Under the pieces are notes generated by a model. It was given only the letters and a program-made list of their open reading frames with translations. It was not told the DNA's origin and did not search any database. A stretch of DNA of 64,000 nt from Bremerella volcania (lineage in GTDB: Bacteria; Planctomycetota; Planctomycetia; Pirellulales; Pirellulaceae): the NCBI RefSeq assembly GCF_007748115.1, contig NZ_CP036289.1, positions 6,386,001 through 6,450,000 of the forward strand, written 5' to 3'. Each line of letters begins with the position of its first letter. Position 1 is the first letter of the stretch. Below are positions 55,430 to 63,921 of the stretch, one piece after another. The position numbers and the translations under genes were made by a program.

Positions 55430-57187
55430 GTGCACGTTTCCGAAACTTCATCCACAACCTTCGTCGCTGATAGCCTAGCGACCCCTTCGCTCAGTTGGCG
55501 GGGTGTGTTGGCGCTTGCTATCGCCAGCAGTTTGTTGCTGGCCGCCGCGTTTCCCCCGTTGAACTTTTTTCCGCTGGGTTGGATCGCCCCGATGGGCTGG
55601 TTGTTGCTGATCCAGACGCCAGTGCTCCCCAAACGATCGTACTGGATCCTGTACCTGTCCGGCCTGCTCTTCTGGTTGACGGTGCTTTACGGCGTCGGCA
55701 ACGCCCACTGGGCCACCCGGGCGTTCGGCTGGCCGGTGCTTAGCGGGTATTTGGCCTGCTACATCCCGCTATTCGTCGCCCTCAGCCGCCTCATCGTACA
55801 TCGCACCTACGCGCCGCTGGCGATCGTGGCCCCGATCGTGTGGACCGCCCTGGAATACTTTCGGGCCTACTTTGTCACTGGGTTCTCGCTGGCCATGCTG
55901 GGACACACCCAAGTCGATATTTTGCCGCTGGTTCAGATCGCGGAGTTCGTCGGTGCCTATGGCGTGAGCTTCGTGCTGATGACGGTCGCGGCGCTACTCA
56001 CGATGGCCATTCCAACGGCCAATCGGCGTACGCTATTACCGCACATCCCACAGTGGGTATGCCAAGTCTTTCTCGTTGTTGCCGCCTTGCTAATAGGTGT
56101 AAGCTACGTTTGCTTCGGTTACTTCGTCGTCGACATGAACGGAATGGTTGTGTGGGGATACCGAGCAGACCATACCGACGAAAACGCCGAAAGCGTTCGC
56201 ATCGGCCTGGTTCAAGGATCGATCGACACCGTCTTCGGCGACCCGACGCAGTCGTCCCGCACGTTCGAGCAGTACACGGCGTTGACCGATCACCTGGTGA
56301 AGAAGCATCCTGATCTCGACTTGATCGTCTGGCCGGAAACGACGATGGGGGATCACATGGTATTCGAGTTGGGGAAAGACTACGCTCCGCCAGCCGATCT
56401 GCCCATTGGCGTCGAAGAGCACAAGAAGCGGATTCTTACTCGGGCCAAAGGGTTCAACAGCTTTTTGAAGGACCTGGCCGTCAATCGCTGGAAGGCCCCC
56501 TTACTGCTGGGAACGTCCGTCTTGCGTTATGGCGATCAGCGGCTGGATCAATACAACGCGGCCATTCACGTGGGGCACGAGGGGACGATCGTCAACCGGT
56601 ACGACAAAGTCCACCCGGTCATGTTTGGCGAGTACGTTCCCTTCGGCGAGTACGTTCCGTTCGTCTACGATTGGCTCCCCATTGGCGGAGGTCTCACGCC
56701 GGGGAAGGGGCCGGTGGTGGTCGACGTCGAAGGTGTTTCGCTCGTCCCTTGCATCTGCTTCGAGAACACCGTCCCTCAACTCGTTGCCGGGCAAGTACGC
56801 CAACTCCACGACCAAGGGCACAACGTCGATGCACTGATCACCCTCACCAACGACGGTTGGTTCTGGGGTTCGAGCATCCTAGACCTGCATCTCACCTGTG
56901 CGCGGTTTCGGGCCATTGAAAACCGTCGCCCGATGCTGGTCGCGGCCAACACCGGTATCTCGGCCGTGATTAGTCCCTCGGGGCACCTGACCCAGTACAC
57001 GCCGGTGCGAAAGACAACCTACCTGGTCGCCGAGATCTACCCGACCCATCGCCCTCTTACCTCTTACACCCGCTACGGCGACTGGTTTGCGGCCGGCTGT
57101 CTGGTTCTGACGATTGTAGGGGCGATCGTGGGATGGCTTGTGAAAGCGAGAACCGCCCCAGCCCCTCTGGCAGGCAACGCAAGCTAG
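55430..57187 (+). CDS. lnt: Apolipoprotein N-acyltransferase
   Basis: 585 residues. Five to six N-terminal transmembrane helices (about 25-245) then a nitrilase-like domain. It N-acylates the diacylglyceryl-Cys of lipoproteins in the inner membrane. The catalytic triad Glu-Lys-Cys is in IVWPETTMG, RYDKVHPVMFGEYVPF and CICFENTVPQ. The motif FGEYVPF is directly duplicated (56624-56659) next to the catalytic Lys. Upstream gap of 80 bases; no operon partner. Consistent with several predicted lipoproteins in this window. Confidence 0.92.
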   Translation: MHVSETSSTTFVADSLATPSLSWRGVLALAIASSLLLAAAFPPLNFFPLGWIAPMGWLLLIQTPVLPKRSYWILYLSGLLFWLTVLYGVGNAHWATRAFGWPVLSGYLACYIPLFVALSRLIVHRTYAPLAIVAPIVWTALEYFRAYFVTGFSLAMLGHTQVDILPLVQIAEFVGAYGVSFVLMTVAALLTMAIPTANRRTLLPHIPQWVCQVFLVVAALLIGVSYVCFGYFVVDMNGMVVWGYRADHTDENAESVRIGLVQGSIDTVFGDPTQSSRTFEQYTALTDHLVKKHPDLDLIVWPETTMGDHMVFELGKDYAPPADLPIGVEEHKKRILTRAKGFNSFLKDLAVNRWKAPLLLGTSVLRYGDQRLDQYNAAIHVGHEGTIVNRYDKVHPVMFGEYVPFGEYVPFVYDWLPIGGGLTPGKGPVVVDVEGVSLVPCICFENTVPQLVAGQVRQLHDQGHNVDALITLTNDGWFWGSSILDLHLTCARFRAIENRRPMLVAANTGISAVISPSGHLTQYTPVRKTTYLVAEIYPTHRPLTSYTRYGDWFAAGCLVLTIVGAIVGWLVKARTAPAPLAGNAS

Positions 57188-57656
57188 GCGACAGAGGGGT
57201 TTCGGTTGCCTATCCCGGTGATCGGTTATCCGCAGAAAGCGAATGATGCTCCCCCATCGGACGTACGGCTTGCAGAAGAGAGGCAAATTTCTCAGTCTGA
57301 GTCCGTCGTAAAGCATTATTGTCGTTTATATTAGATCAGGGACTGGGCGCACTGCGAAGCGAGTTCCGGTTATACAGCCACATTTCCCAGAACCCCCAAA
57401 CTAATTTGTCCGATTTGTTGACACCGTTCAAACCCCAGAATTATACTGGCCGTAAATACTCACACATCTTGTCCCTAACCAAACACCCGGCACTCTTTAA
57501 GCGCGGTCTTGAAGAGGCTGCTTTTCGGTTGTTGGATCCGTCAATCTGCATGGACGCGGCTTGCCTGAATCGCGTGAAGTCCTTTCACGCGGCCGCGAGC
57601 GACGAGAAACCGACCCAGGCAAGGCCTTGGCGAATGCCATTGAAGGAGTCACATCC
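57188..57656. other. Intergenic region before the coiled-coil protein, no gene seen
   Basis: 469 bases. An open frame at 57319-57660 would overlap the ribosome site of the next gene and lacks protein-like composition, so I reject it. AT-rich part at 57310-57345 may hold the promoter. No hairpin noted. Confidence 0.4.
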
Positions 57657-58499
57657 ATGACATTGATCGGAAAGATCTTTACCGTCCTGATTCTCATCAT
57701 GAGCTTGGTCTTCATGACCGTGGCCATGATGGTGTACGCCACGCACAAGAACTGGCGCGACGTGGCGAAAGGGGACGGCGCCGGCAGCCAGGGGATGGAA
57801 GCAACCATCACCGAACAAAAGGCCGCCGCCGCGGCATTGCAGGACGAGATCGAAACGCTGAAGACGAAGATCGAGCAAGAGCGCGCCGCTCGCGTTTACG
57901 CTCTGGCTGCTTTGCAGGCTCGCACCAAGCTGCAAGAAGCTGAACTGCAACGCTTGGATCAAGAGAACGAGCGTCTGGTCAAGTCGGAAGCTGACATGAA
58001 GATCCTTCTGGAATTGTCCGAAACCAATTCCAAGAACCTCAAGCAGGAAGTCGCTCAACTGCGTGGCGACATCAAGACGGCTCAGGCCGATCGCGACACC
58101 AACTTCCAGGAAGTCGTCCTGCTGACCGACAAGCTTCAACAGTACAAAGTCGAACAAGACCGCCTGAAGGAACGCGAACAGCAATTGGTCAACACGACCG
58201 CTCGCATGCAGCGTGTTTTGACGGCACACGGAATGGACCAGTACACTCCAGTCGATGGCATTCCACCACAGCTGGAAGCCGTCGTCACCGCCGTCAACGA
58301 CAACAACATGGTCGAGATCTCGGTCGGATCTGACGATGGCATTCGCCGAGGCAATACGCTGGACGTGTTCAACGGCGATACCTATCTCGGCCGCATCGTC
58401 ATTAAGGAAACCGCTCCAGACCGTGCGGTTGGTGAAATTCTTCGAGACTACCGCCGCGGCCTGATTAAGAAGGGTGACTATGTCTCCACAAAGCTCTGA
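57657..58499 (+). CDS. Coiled-coil membrane protein, unknown function
   Basis: 280 residues from the ATG at 57657 (AAGGAG eight bases upstream). One N-terminal transmembrane helix (about 5-30; IFTVLILIMSLVFMTVAMMV), a long coiled coil (about 55-195), and a small C-terminal beta domain (about 200-280; VVTAVNDNNMVEISVGSDDG, RGNTLDVFNGDTYLGRIVI) that resembles MreC- or FlgT-like barrels. Likely a periplasmic-facing scaffold. It overlaps the next small gene by 20 bases. Confidence 0.75.
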   Translation: MTLIGKIFTVLILIMSLVFMTVAMMVYATHKNWRDVAKGDGAGSQGMEATITEQKAAAAALQDEIETLKTKIEQERAARVYALAALQARTKLQEAELQRLDQENERLVKSEADMKILLELSETNSKNLKQEVAQLRGDIKTAQADRDTNFQEVVLLTDKLQQYKVEQDRLKEREQQLVNTTARMQRVLTAHGMDQYTPVDGIPPQLEAVVTAVNDNNMVEISVGSDDGIRRGNTLDVFNGDTYLGRIVIKETAPDRAVGEILRDYRRGLIKKGDYVSTKL

Positions 58500-58635
58500 T
58501 AAGTCGGGACGCAAGTCCAACCTCAACGTCTACACCATGATGCTGATCCTGTCGTTCATCGCATTGACGACCGGAGCCATCCTGCTGTTCATGGAACTCC
58601 AGCGCTACGGCACCTGGCCTCAGTGGAACACTTAG
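58480..58635 (+). CDS. 51-residue single-pass membrane protein
   Basis: Starts at ATG 58480 inside the end of the coiled-coil gene (20-base overlap, different frame, with AAGGGTG upstream). MSPQSSDKSGRKSN is followed by one helix (VYTMMLILSFIALTTGAILL) and ends in LQRYGTWPQWNT. A terminator follows 30 bases later. The tight coupling suggests a partner of the coiled-coil protein. Confidence 0.7.
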   Translation: MSPQSSDKSGRKSNLNVYTMMLILSFIALTTGAILLFMELQRYGTWPQWNT

Positions 58636-58664
58636 TTCACCTGAACAAGTAGAAATCAAAACAA

Positions 58665-58695
58665 CGAAGCGAAGCCATCAGGCTTCGCTTTTTTA
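58665..58695 (+). terminator. Rho-independent terminator
   Basis: AAGCGAAGCC and GGCTTCGCTT form a ten-bp stem with an ATCA loop and six T, 30 bases after the small membrane protein stop. Confidence 0.93.
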
Positions 58696-58720
58696 TTGCT
58701 CGCAGCTCGCCATAGAGAAG

Positions 58721-59152
58721 CTACCTGTCCGCCTGGCGTAGCGTCTCCGGATGGACGGCTCCCAGATCGGTGGCCAGGCGCATCGCTTCTCGCTGGCTGC
58801 TGTAATAGACGCGTGTCGGCAGAATCATATTGATGTGATACTCGACGTTGACGCGGTGTTCGCTGGCCGACGTTCGCAGGACAATCCGCTGTCGGGCACG
58901 GCGTTCGGGTCCCAACAGCGTCGACCACCAATTGCCGCGCCAGAACGTCAGAGGTTCCTGGGCAACGAGCCGAGCACCCGATCCTTCGTAGAACGCAATT
59001 GCTTGCGGCACGACCTCGGCGATCTCCGGCACGAAGAACTCGTACCGATCGACGAACCAAGCCAGCGTCGTTCCATAAAAGATCTCGCTGTTCAGGTAGA
59101 CCTCGGACGTACTACCGGTTTGAGGTGAGCGGTAAGGGTTTTGCGTATCCAC
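58721..59152 (-). CDS. Hypothetical protein, unknown function
   Basis: 143 residues, starting MDTQNPYRSPQTGS, the Asn-Pro-Tyr-x-Ser/Ala-Pro motif common at the N-terminus of planctomycete proteins. The rest (FYGTTLAWFVDRYEFFVPEI, RGNWWSTLLGPERRARQRIV) has no recognised domain or membrane helix. Probably cytoplasmic. Confidence 0.6.
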   Translation of the reverse strand: MDTQNPYRSPQTGSTSEVYLNSEIFYGTTLAWFVDRYEFFVPEIAEVVPQAIAFYEGSGARLVAQEPLTFWRGNWWSTLLGPERRARQRIVLRTSASEHRVNVEYHINMILPTRVYYSSQREAMRLATDLGAVHPETLRQADR

Positions 59153-59225
59153 GACAGATCCCTGGCAAAGTAACTTGGCCCTCTCGCATTATAGAAAGAA
59201 GGGAAGCTTTCCGCCGGAATTGGGT

Positions 59226-59885
59226 CTAGCCGTCATGACGACCGGCTTCTTGGATCTGGGGGACCTGCGGCGTCGGGCTCCAGCCGGCATCGAACAGCAT
59301 GTCGAACAACCGGGCCTTCGAGGTGACGTTCGTCTTGCGGAAGATGCTCGATCGACGGAACTGCACAGTTCGCAGACTAAGCTGCAAACGATCGGCGATC
59401 TCCTGGTTGGTCCGTCCCAGGAACATTAGTTCGAGGACCTTGGTTTCCTCGGCCGAGAGATCTTGCAACAGCTGATCCGCTTCTTTGCGTTTGATGTGCT
59501 TTTCAAACGTCCGTTGATTCTTATCCAATGCCTGACGAATGGCTTCGATCAATCGCGTGGTATTGCACGGCTTTTGAAATAATTCGAAGGCGCCGAGCTT
59601 CATGGCCTGAACGGTCGTTGGAACGTCGGCGTGGGCGGACAAGTAGATCACGATCAGCGGCAAGCTCGCCTGATTGATCCGACGATGCACTTCCAGTCCT
59701 GAAATACCGGGCAAGCGAATATCAAGCACGACACAGCCGGGCTGCGTTGGCTGTACTTGGTCGAGAAACTCTTCACCAGAGCCGTAGGTATAGGCAATCA
59801 GCCCTACCGATCTTGCAAGCTGCAGGAGGGATTCGCGCGCGGCGGGATCATCATCGACGAAATGAACAATCAATTCTGAAGTCAT
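59226..59885 (-). CDS. FixJ/LuxR-type response regulator
   Basis: 219 residues from the ATG at 59885. Receiver domain with acidic DDD (11-13), phospho-acceptor D55 (VVLDIRLPG), Thr/Ser (YLSAHAD) and Lys (FQKP). LuxR HTH near 145-205: LSAEETKVLELMFLGRTNQEIADRL. The sensor kinase is not here. The gene starts next to a 780-base intergenic region with hairpins. Confidence 0.92.
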   Translation of the reverse strand: MTSELIVHFVDDDPAARESLLQLARSVGLIAYTYGSGEEFLDQVQPTQPGCVVLDIRLPGISGLEVHRRINQASLPLIVIYLSAHADVPTTVQAMKLGAFELFQKPCNTTRLIEAIRQALDKNQRTFEKHIKRKEADQLLQDLSAEETKVLELMFLGRTNQEIADRLQLSLRTVQFRRSSIFRKTNVTSKARLFDMLFDAGWSPTPQVPQIQEAGRHDG

Positions 59886-60216
59886 GGGATGCAAACTGTC
59901 TACCCAGGAAAACGGTCATACCGGTTTTACCCCTAGTCATGTTGCTGCCCTTGATTCCGTTCACCGCCAAGAGGTGAAATCTCGCTGCCCCGTGAAGTGC
60001 CGCACGTGCGAGTGCGACAATTTCCAGCGAGAATCTTGGTGAGAACGTCTATGGGTCGTTAATAGCTGTGAATCGGAAAGGCCGAAACGGCGATTTTAGA
60101 ATCGCGCCGGCTGCTTGCCAGTGTCACCAAAACCTTAACGAATGTTGAATCAGATTCTACTTTCAGTACCTTCATCGGATTCCCATCGAGGCACCTCAAA
60201 TAAAAGCCATCGTATT

Positions 60217-60249
60217 CCTGTTTTGTCTAGTAAGACTACACAAAACAGG
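60217..60249. repeat. 33-base near-perfect palindrome
   Basis: CCTGTTTTGT-C-TAGT-AAG-ACTA-C-ACAAAACAGG: 14 paired bases with one mismatch and a three-base centre. It lies 330 bases from the start of the response regulator and could be a regulator site or RNA hairpin. Confidence 0.75.
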
Positions 60250-60313
60250 CAATTTCAGGCTTTCGCTGCGCTTCGACCGCAAAAATCCCACGGTCTTGCC
60301 ACTGAAGGTCTCT

Positions 60314-60382
60314 GACCCATCGTAAATATAGGTCGCGTTTCTACTTCGTACGGAAGGTTATCCTTTCTGGGTCGTTTTTTTT
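60314..60382 (+). terminator. Terminator-like structure ending in eight T
   Basis: GACCCA (60314) pairs with TGGGTC (60368-60373), enclosing the small hairpin GGAAGG-TTAT-CCTTTC; a G and eight T follow. No plus-strand gene lies upstream within 1.7 kb, so it may end an RNA transcript. Confidence 0.4.
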
Positions 60383-60403
60383 CGTGAAACGCTTGATGAG
60401 TTG

Positions 60404-60432
60404 CCTTAGTGCGCTTAGCTGCGTCACTAAGG
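60404..60432. repeat. Hairpin in intergenic region
   Basis: CCTTAGTG-CGC-TTAGCT-GCG-T-CACTAAGG: 11 paired bases with a single bulged T. It lies 20 bases after the T tract of the terminator-like structure. Confidence 0.65.
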
Positions 60433-60603
60433 TAGCTGCAAAGACGGGATGAGCAACGGCGGGACGAAGCGCGATTCATCTTAATAATTTTCGCAGAAAC
60501 TTTCTTACACTCCTAACGAAAAAATGCGGGAGACCGCCCTTTTTTCCCAAACTTTCCCCCCACCAGAAGCTTGTCTGACATTGGTTTTCTGCAGCGAAAC
60601 GCC

Positions 60604-60643
60604 TAAAAAAAAGCCCCTGAAACCAAAAGGTAGCAAGGGCTTT
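60604..60643 (-). terminator. Terminator of the mucin-like gene
   Basis: On the minus strand AAGCCC pairs with GGGCTT, with inner ACC/GGT, then eight T (A run at 60605-60612 of the plus strand). It lies 25 bases past the stop codon. Confidence 0.85.
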
Positions 60644-60667
60644 GCGTTGATCATGATGTGGTTGCGA

Positions 60668-62737
60668 CTACGCGCCAGGATTGGTGACTTCGTCCTCGGG
60701 CAAGCGAACCAACATCCACGTCTCGTCGCGCTGGGTACCATAGTGCACCAGAACCGAGGCGGCCTCCTGGGACAGGTTGTAGATCCCTGTTTCCATGACC
60801 GTGCTCGAACTCTCGCCGATCAGCCATGCCGCGCGTTGCGATTGCGGATCGACCTTACCCCAAACGGGAAGCGAGGTCCCGGTCGAAGCATTGTAGTAAG
60901 TACCAGCCAAGAGACCTTGCTTATCGACAGCCAACTGCAGATAGATGTCTCCCTGGCCTGACTGGGTATCGGTCAGGACGAAAACCCCCAGCGGCAGCCA
61001 GTCATCGGGATTACCATTTCCCTGGGTCGGCGGTCGGCTTTGCAGGATCTTGCGTCCTTCGTTCGCCAGAGCGATCGCTTCCAGAGCGTATTGCTCTCGC
61101 GTGGCGATCGGTTCTTCTTCCACGTAGATATACTGCGTGTCGTAGACGATCGTCGAACCATAGTCGTAGTAAACCGGGTACGAAGGGTAGCTACCCCAGA
61201 AAGACCAGGTACTCAAACGATACGGCGAACACCACGTCCACCAGTAGCCTGGTCGCGGACGGTAGGTATGAAAGTACCAATTGTTGAGATACCGATTGTT
61301 GGGGTACCAGCGGCTGTTCCACCCATAGGCGAACCGGTCGTGGTGGTGATGACCCACATTGCGGGCATGGCGGTACCAGTCGTCCGGCACATGGCGTCGG
61401 TGGTTATCATCCCAACGGCCATCCCAGTTGCGGTCGCGGTCCCAATCACCACGGCGGCCATCTCGATTGCCGTCGCGGTCCCCTCGGTTCCCATCGCGGA
61501 AACGATTTTCGACATTTGCTAGACGATCGCGAATCGCATCGTCGTCGAGCGTTCCGCGGCGACGAACATCTTCCAACTGGTTGCGGAACTGCGGGTCGCG
61601 CGTCGCCCGATCTCGCCAATCGAAATTGGGTCGCGCGTGATTGCGGTCCGCGTCACGTTCCGAAGAACCTCGGTCGGGGCGATTGCGATCGGCTTGATCA
61701 CGGTCACCGGGACCTGACCCTGGTCGATCGGAGTTTAACCGATCTCCATCGGGGCGGTTGGAGCCGGGACGATTCCACGGCAACGCCTCGCGATCGAAAT
61801 TGGGTCGACCATCGCGATCCGTCGAATTGGAGCGATCTTGACTGCCGCGATCCGGCAGCGCCGGCCGTGCATTGGCGTCCCCTCGATTCAATTCACGGAG
61901 GCGATCACGAATATCGCTGGCATCGCCAGGGCGGAATCGATTGCGGAGATCGGTACTTGGCGTACGACTGGGGCTCGCATCGGATCCACGATTGCCGGAC
62001 GGCTGACCCGAACCACCGTCTCGATCGAGATTCGGCCGATTGGTACGGTTGAACATTTCGCGAATGTCGCGGCTTGGCTGGGTCGTCGTCGGACGATCTG
62101 AGCCTGGTCGCGTGGTACTGGGCGTCGCCGACGATCCACGATCCCGATCAAAATCAGGGCGGTTCGTGCGATTGAACATGTCACGCAGGTCGCGTGTCGG
62201 CTGCGACGTTTCAGGACGCGGGCTGAATGTCCGACTTCGATTGGAATCACTCGATGGCGTTTGCGAAGGCGTTCTCGGGGAACGCGATCGGTCCGAAGCG
62301 TTGCTCGGTTGCTGCGAAGATCGCAGCCGGTCTCGCAAGGCATCCAGCGATGACGATCCACGATTTCCCATCGAAGAAGGACTCGTTGAGTTGCGGCTTG
62401 GCGTGCGGCCAGGGGTCACGCTTGGTTGCGACGATCGATTGAAAATCGAAGGGGTGCTTCGCGAAGACGGTGGTGTGGGTGTTGATCGCGTCGGCTGTTG
62501 GATGCTTCGACTGCTCGGAGACGGACCACGACTGCGCGACGAGGACGATGCCGACGGCGCTGCACTACTGCGACTACGGCTGACACTTGGGGTGGGACGC
62601 GAACTGTTGCCGCGGGCGCTGCTGCCCTTGTCGGACCCGCGCGAACTGCCTCGCCCCTTGTCTTGGGCCTGACCCAGTTGGGGAAGTCCGATCAGGCAAA
62701 TCAATAGACCTGCCAGCCAGACGGAGCGCGTGAACAT
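60668..62737 (-). CDS. Mucin-like Ser/Arg/Asp-rich secreted protein
   Basis: 689 residues from an ATG at 62737 with AAAGGAG upstream. Signal peptide about 1-24 (GLPQLGQAQ). Residues about 25-450 are highly disordered and rich in Ser, Arg, Asp, Pro, with two copies of a DxRxMFNRTNRPxxDRD unit, typical of proteins called mu-protocadherin-like in planctomycetes. C-terminal 200 residues are folded: a Trp/Tyr-rich part (WYFHTYRPRPGYWWTWCSPY) and a final domain (about 600-689; DWLPLGVFVLTDTQSGQGDI). Likely surface-exposed. Confidence 0.85.
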   Translation of the reverse strand: MFTRSVWLAGLLICLIGLPQLGQAQDKGRGSSRGSDKGSSARGNSSRPTPSVSRSRSSAAPSASSSSRSRGPSPSSRSIQQPTRSTPTPPSSRSTPSIFNRSSQPSVTPGRTPSRNSTSPSSMGNRGSSSLDALRDRLRSSQQPSNASDRSRSPRTPSQTPSSDSNRSRTFSPRPETSQPTRDLRDMFNRTNRPDFDRDRGSSATPSTTRPGSDRPTTTQPSRDIREMFNRTNRPNLDRDGGSGQPSGNRGSDASPSRTPSTDLRNRFRPGDASDIRDRLRELNRGDANARPALPDRGSQDRSNSTDRDGRPNFDREALPWNRPGSNRPDGDRLNSDRPGSGPGDRDQADRNRPDRGSSERDADRNHARPNFDWRDRATRDPQFRNQLEDVRRRGTLDDDAIRDRLANVENRFRDGNRGDRDGNRDGRRGDWDRDRNWDGRWDDNHRRHVPDDWYRHARNVGHHHHDRFAYGWNSRWYPNNRYLNNWYFHTYRPRPGYWWTWCSPYRLSTWSFWGSYPSYPVYYDYGSTIVYDTQYIYVEEEPIATREQYALEAIALANEGRKILQSRPPTQGNGNPDDWLPLGVFVLTDTQSGQGDIYLQLAVDKQGLLAGTYYNASTGTSLPVWGKVDPQSQRAAWLIGESSSTVMETGIYNLSQEAASVLVHYGTQRDETWMLVRLPEDEVTNPGA

Positions 62738-63227
62738 AATGGAACTCCTTTGGTTATTCTCGACCTCAACCGAACGCGCTTGAGTGCCATTTACGTTTTG
62801 GCAACACGTTCCGGTCTTCGGACTAGGTACGTAACTGTGCGTACCAGACCCAAGTGCAGGGTCCATGCCAATGGGACGCAATCCGATTTGATTCCCCAAA
62901 ACTCAAACCACGCGGCAAGTTATGACGATTCTTCCGGCTGCGACTGGAAGCGTCATGAGAAGATTTGCGATCATTTTGATAACAATTGTTTCAATATGAC
63001 CATAAATGGCGGAAAATCCATCGTCGGGCTCGAAACCATTGAATTCTAACGATCAACCTGACGGGTATGCGACCAACCGTGTCCTAAACTGGTGCAGAAT
63101 CCTTATCTGTTGAGATATTGGCACTGGGTTTGCCTTGTCTCACCTTCGAGCCAGGGAACAATGCTTTGATGCGCTGTTCGTCGCCACCGAAACAAAAACA
63201 ACTTATCCATACCTAAGGGGGATCGAG
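62738..63227. other. Divergent promoter region, no gene seen
   Basis: 490 bases between the mucin-like gene (-) and the Tyr/Thr/Pro protein (+). It contains a small palindrome (62826-62845, GGTACG..CGTACC) and an AT-rich stretch at 62970-63030. Open frames in it are not protein-like. Confidence 0.4.
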
Positions 63228-63722
63228 ATGTTCAAGCAATGGTTGATTGTGGGTGCCGTCGCATTGGCCCCGCTGTTTGCCGTGAACACGGCTGAGGCGC
63301 AAGTTTATACGACGGTAGCCCCACCGACGGCAGTCGGTTACATTCCCGTTCGTCGAGGACTGTTCGGTCTGCGGTCCGAACTTCAGCCGGTCGTCGTGCC
63401 GGGTGCAGCAACCACCGTCGTGAACCGACCGGTCGTCACCACCAGTTATGCACCGACGACCACCTATTACACGCCAACCACGAGCTACTACGCTCCGACC
63501 ACTTCCTACTACACTCCGACGACGTCCTATTACACGCCAGAGGTCACCACGGCTTACTACGCGCCGCCGGCAACCACCACCTACTACGCACCAACGTCCC
63601 AGGTGGTTCCCGCGACGACTTATTCCGCCCCAACGACAGTGAACTACTATCCCAAGACCTACTGGTACAGCACGCCGGCTCCGGTCCCTCGGACGGTCGG
63701 AATGCCGATCATTGGCTACTAG
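63228..63722 (+). CDS. Secreted Tyr/Thr/Pro repeat protein
   Basis: 164 residues from an ATG at 63228 (AAGGGG eight bases upstream). Signal peptide about 1-24 (ALAPLFAVNTAEAQ). Residues about 60-145 consist of imperfect repeats TTSYYTPTTSYYAP, with Tyr pairs flanked by Thr/Pro. Such repeats suggest a structural or cross-linked surface protein. Function unknown. Terminator follows. Confidence 0.82.
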   Translation: MFKQWLIVGAVALAPLFAVNTAEAQVYTTVAPPTAVGYIPVRRGLFGLRSELQPVVVPGAATTVVNRPVVTTSYAPTTTYYTPTTSYYAPTTSYYTPTTSYYTPEVTTAYYAPPATTTYYAPTSQVVPATTYSAPTTVNYYPKTYWYSTPAPVPRTVGMPIIGY

Positions 63723-63747
63723 TCCTCGTGCCAGCATAAAAAACTTG

Positions 63748-63780
63748 AAACTACCCATCATTTGTTGCTGGGTAGTTTTT
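63748..63780 (+). terminator. Rho-independent terminator
   Basis: AAACTACCCA and TGGGTAGTTT form a ten-bp stem with an 11-base loop and a T run, 26 bases after the stop. Confidence 0.92.
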
Positions 63781-63921
63781 CAATGGGATTGCCGGTAGCG
63801 GCTTTAGACGCAGCTGGCGGTGGATTAAACTGGGGGAATCTCTTTCGACGCCCCAAGTCGATCATTCACTGAAATCCACGCCGCCCCCTGTGCGGTCCGA
63901 CTCTATCAATGAGGTTCCCCC

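Larger units (their letters stand above)
59886..60667. other. Long intergenic region with strong hairpins, possible RNA gene
   Basis: About 780 bases between the response regulator (-) and the mucin-like gene (its 3' end, -). It holds a 33-base palindrome (60217-60249), a paired stem GACCCA/TGGGTC (60314-60319/60368-60373) ending in eight T, a hairpin (60404-60432), and the terminator of the mucin-like gene. No convincing protein gene. Confidence 0.5.

Noticed and set aside
57319-57660. 113-residue ORF in the intergenic region
   Set aside because: It ends over the ribosome binding site and start codon of the coiled-coil gene and has no ribosome site of its own.
62826-62845. GGTACG..CGTACC palindrome
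   Set aside because: Only six bases per arm in a region of no other signal; could be chance.
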